This document shows, in pieces, positions 4,264-6,552 of a DNA stretch of 6,552 nt. The DNA comes from Chlamydiota bacterium. Its GTDB lineage: Bacteria > Auribacterota > UBA3054 > B51-G9. Below the pieces are notes generated by a model. It made no database searches, was not told the origin of the DNA, and saw only the letters and a list, made by a program, of their open reading frames with translations. Position 1 is the stretch's first letter; every line of letters starts with the position of its first letter. The position numbers were made by a program, and so were the translations under genes. The stretch spans positions 1 through 6,552 of the forward strand of contig JAUVKG010000157.1 in NCBI GenBank assembly GCA_030596365.1, in the 5' to 3' direction.

Positions 4264-6552
4264 CTAATTAATATTAATGCTTTCGTAAGTGAAAATTTTC
4301 CAGTTTTCATTATCAATTTGTTCGCGTTCAATTACAAAAGTAAAGTTTTGTCTTGCGGCAATATTTTCTTGTGTAACATTTTCTGATTTTGGAGAAGTTT
4401 TAAAAATTTCCGCCAAAACATCTATGCGGTAAGTATCACTTCTTACAGTCAAATAATCGGCAATTTCGCAGAGAATATCAGTTGTCATTCCTTTAACTTT
4501 CAGCAAGTCAAAAATATTTTTGTAAGGCCGGATTTTATTTCCGTCAGAGCTTGTTCCGTTTTCGATTTTTTTTGCAAGAGAGGGAGAAATCCCCGGCAAA
4601 GCGGAAAGAATATTTGCGTTTGCAGTATTGACATTTATTTTTCCGGGCCGTTCTGTAGGAGAAATATAAATATGATCGAACCAGGCTATTCCGCTTGCGC
4701 CTTTTTCAGCAAGTTTATAAGAAACAGCACCTTTTGTATTCACTTCATCCCTCATTTCGTCAACGAGTTTATGAGGGATAATAGAAATTTTTACAGTTCC
4801 ATTTCCGCTAATATTTTCCGGGAAAATTTTCCCGAAATAGAAAGAGTCGTTTTTATTATATCTATATCGTTTTTTTGGCGACTTATCCCAATCTTTTATT
4901 TTATAATTCCAAATATTAACTGTTAATTCAGCGTTATGATTTTCTTCAAGAAATTCGGTGGTATTAATAGAATCGTTTAAACCGGAGAAATAAAGTTCAT
5001 GAGAAGTTTCAGGATTTAAATCGGTGTTTCGCCATTCCCAAATCCCTTGTGCTCCGGAATTCTGGCAATAAAACAGAGGGGTTTTGTATGGAGGCCCAAC
5101 AATAAATTTATCGCCATTTCTTGCTACGAACTTAGTGCTGTTTTGAGTTGAGTAGCCTTTGGTGTTAATAGACGAGCTTCCGTTGCTTTTAATTTTGAAC
5201 TGTTCACCTCTTAATTTGCCGGAAAGAAAGGTAAGCGTTTTTCCTTTCCACATATCCGGGGACCATTTCGCGTTTTTTGTTGACAGCGAATTTGTAGAAG
5301 AATTTTCTACAGTAAAAAGAGTCGGCTGCCAGGCTTTCTTTTTAGAAGGTCCGGGTATAAAAACGGCTGACTCAGCATCAAACCTTTTCCCGGTCATACT
5401 AAACAAAGGTCCATAAGAGCTCAAAAAACTTTTTGCGTGTTCTTCATCACTAAAATCAACTTCAGATTTCCCTGAACTAATGAGAAGCATATCTTTGTAA
5501 GAGCTGAGATGCCTGTTTTTTATAATAAGTTTTTTTCTCGCACTTTCCAATTTCGGTCGCGCTTTAGCGTAAGTTCCACCAAAGGAAGGTTCTCTGGTTT
5601 TTCTCCAGGAATCCATTACAGTCGGGTCGGTTCTCTCGGTGGACACGTCATATTCATCGTAACTTAATTTCCCGTATTCAATAGTTCTGGAAGCGATTTG
5701 GTTATATTCATTTCTTAAAGTAAACGAAAGAAAGCCTCCGTTTCGCGGCATACCGAGGATAACAACATAATCGCCTTTTTCGATACCGCTTACAGAGTTA
5801 TTATGTTGACCGTAAAGAATTTCGATAGCATCTTTTGTATTTCCGGTAATCATTCTTCTAAAGCCGTTCAAATTATTACCCTTAAAAGATTGTCTGTCGG
5901 TTCTGAATTCAGCGATTTCGCCATTCATCTCCCCATCTTTAAAATTTGCTCCTTCAAGAACAACATTGTTATCTTGCTGTACAAAACCCGGTTGAAGCAG
6001 ATTTCTTGTAGCAGGCCGGAAGCCTTTGATTTTATACCAGGTACCCCAGGTGTCAGTGGGAAGTTCATAACAAAAATATGATTCACTGCTATTATCACCC
6101 CAGCCCCCTGAATCATTTCCGTATTCGATATCAAAAATAGTTTCATCACTTGTAAGATAAGCATATCCATGCGGTGGAATAACAGGATTTTCATTAATTT
6201 TGGAACTTTTGGAGCCTTTTTGATAATTAAAAACAGAATCTATCCTGCAAAGTTCTATGGCTACCGAACCGGTATTAAGCAATACACGCCATCCGGCCAG
6301 ACTGATTGGTTTATCGCTAATATTAACAAGTTCAACAATATCCGGTCTCATGAACATAGTGTGTGTCATCATACTTTTAGTTTTATTTCTATCTTGTATG
6401 TTCCAAAAGTCCATTACTTTGTTGATTCGCGGTGCGTAGCGTTTTCCGTTGCATTCTTTGCTTGAAGTAAAGATAACATCAATCATACCATGTGCGTCAG
6501 TGCGGATTGGTTTACCGTCATTATATTCCCATTTTAAAAGATGTTCTTTTGT
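4264..6552 (-). CDS. Large lamin-tail-domain protein with GspK-like helix-hairpin-helix C-terminus (5' end outside window)
   Basis: The frame is open to the right edge: 22 sensible codons (starting TKEHLLKWEYNDG) precede ATG 6486, so that Met is probably internal. The visible part is 762 residues. A lamin-tail-like beta domain lies at about 68-137 (PDIVELVNISDKPISLAGWRV, then PPHGYAYL). A long beta-rich region follows, including an unassigned segment at about 429-487 (WSPDMWKGKTLTFLSGKLRG, then NGDKFIVGPP). Near the end, PGKINVNTANANILSALPG (about 636-654) and FDLLKVKGMTTDILCEIAD then YLTVRSDTYRIDVLAEIF (about 681-717) match the INVNTA helix-hairpin-helix and TVRS elements of type II secretion minor pseudopilin GspK. 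This suggests a surface or pseudopilus-associated exported protein, but the N-terminal signal cannot be seen. It ends in TAG with no visible terminator, directly against the GH2 operon promoter; its function is probably unrelated to that operon. Confidence 0.75.
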   Translation of the reverse strand, partial: TKEHLLKWEYNDGKPIRTDAHGMIDVIFTSSKECNGKRYAPRINKVMDFWNIQDRNKTKSMMTHTMFMRPDIVELVNISDKPISLAGWRVLLNTGSVAIELCRIDSVFNYQKGSKSSKINENPVIPPHGYAYLTSDETIFDIEYGNDSGGWGDNSSESYFCYELPTDTWGTWYKIKGFRPATRNLLQPGFVQQDNNVVLEGANFKDGEMNGEIAEFRTDRQSFKGNNLNGFRRMITGNTKDAIEILYGQHNNSVSGIEKGDYVVILGMPRNGGFLSFTLRNEYNQIASRTIEYGKLSYDEYDVSTERTDPTVMDSWRKTREPSFGGTYAKARPKLESARKKLIIKNRHLSSYKDMLLISSGKSEVDFSDEEHAKSFLSSYGPLFSMTGKRFDAESAVFIPGPSKKKAWQPTLFTVENSSTNSLSTKNAKWSPDMWKGKTLTFLSGKLRGEQFKIKSNGSSSINTKGYSTQNSTKFVARNGDKFIVGPPYKTPLFYCQNSGAQGIWEWRNTDLNPETSHELYFSGLNDSINTTEFLEENHNAELTVNIWNYKIKDWDKSPKKRYRYNKNDSFYFGKIFPENISGNGTVKISIIPHKLVDEMRDEVNTKGAVSYKLAEKGASGIAWFDHIYISPTERPGKINVNTANANILSALPGISPSLAKKIENGTSSDGNKIRPYKNIFDLLKVKGMTTDILCEIADYLTVRSDTYRIDVLAEIFKTSPKSENVTQENIAARQNFTFVIEREQIDNENWKIFTYESININ

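Noticed and set aside
748..6465. Other open frames of 60-109 codons opposite or overlapping the large genes (for example 3056-3385, 4672-4926 and 5159-5416 on plus; 1177-1446 and 5925-6194 on minus)
   Set aside because: Each lies inside a gene with clear family motifs on the minus strand, and their translations show no recognisable domains.
6486..6486. ATG 6486 as the true start of the GspK-like gene
   Set aside because: The frame stays open with sensible codons for 22 more residues to the window edge and no ribosome-binding site precedes 6486, so the gene is cut by the window.

Overview
All recognisable genes in this AT-rich window lie on the minus strand, so transcription runs from the right end to the left. 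In transcription order they are: (1) the C-terminal part of a large lamin-tail-domain plus GspK/helix-hairpin-helix protein, whose 5' end is outside the window (6552 to 4264); (2) a cytoplasmic glycoside hydrolase family 2 (GH2) enzyme (4168 to 2432); (3) a small GxxExxY protein of the PD-(D/E)XK nuclease-like family (2269 to 1853); (4) a sugar-type ABC transporter solute-binding lipoprotein (1708 to 422); and (5) the first 98 codons of a MalF/UgpA-type sugar permease (296 to the left edge). No convincing gene was seen on the plus strand, and no gene-free stretch is longer than about 130 bases.

The functional core is a small carbohydrate-utilisation operon: GH2, binding protein, permease. A near-consensus sigma-70 promoter (TTGACA, 17 bp, TACAAT) directly abuts the stop codon of the GspK-like gene and points into GH2. 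Two short dyads near the -10 and the predicted start of transcription could be operators. The inferred role is capture of an oligosaccharide by the lipoprotein, import through the ABC permease, and hydrolysis inside the cell by the GH2 enzyme. No ATPase or regulator is in view.

The unusual part is what fills the gaps between these genes. The GxxExxY gene interrupts the GH2-binding protein order and is bracketed by two related elements of about 110 bp (2319-2428 and 1719-1832). Each is an imperfect inverted repeat built from CATAAG/CTTATG motifs around an AT-rich centre, and the two are partly identical direct repeats of each other. The arms also supply spurious upstream start codons to both the GxxExxY and binding-protein reading frames. 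The binding protein-permease gap begins with nine copies of an octamer (TTCAATCG on the plus strand), which supply the last codons and the stop of the binding-protein gene.

The organism looks like a Gram-negative bacterium: it has a lipoprotein signal and a pseudopilin-K-like protein. AT-rich DNA, lamin-tail/GspK proteins, GxxExxY genes and short tandem repeats in gaps are together reminiscent of uncultured PVC-group (Lentisphaerota/Planctomycetota-like) or similar candidate-phylum genomes. That placement is a weak inference. The classic TTGACA/TACAAT promoter argues against Bacteroidota.
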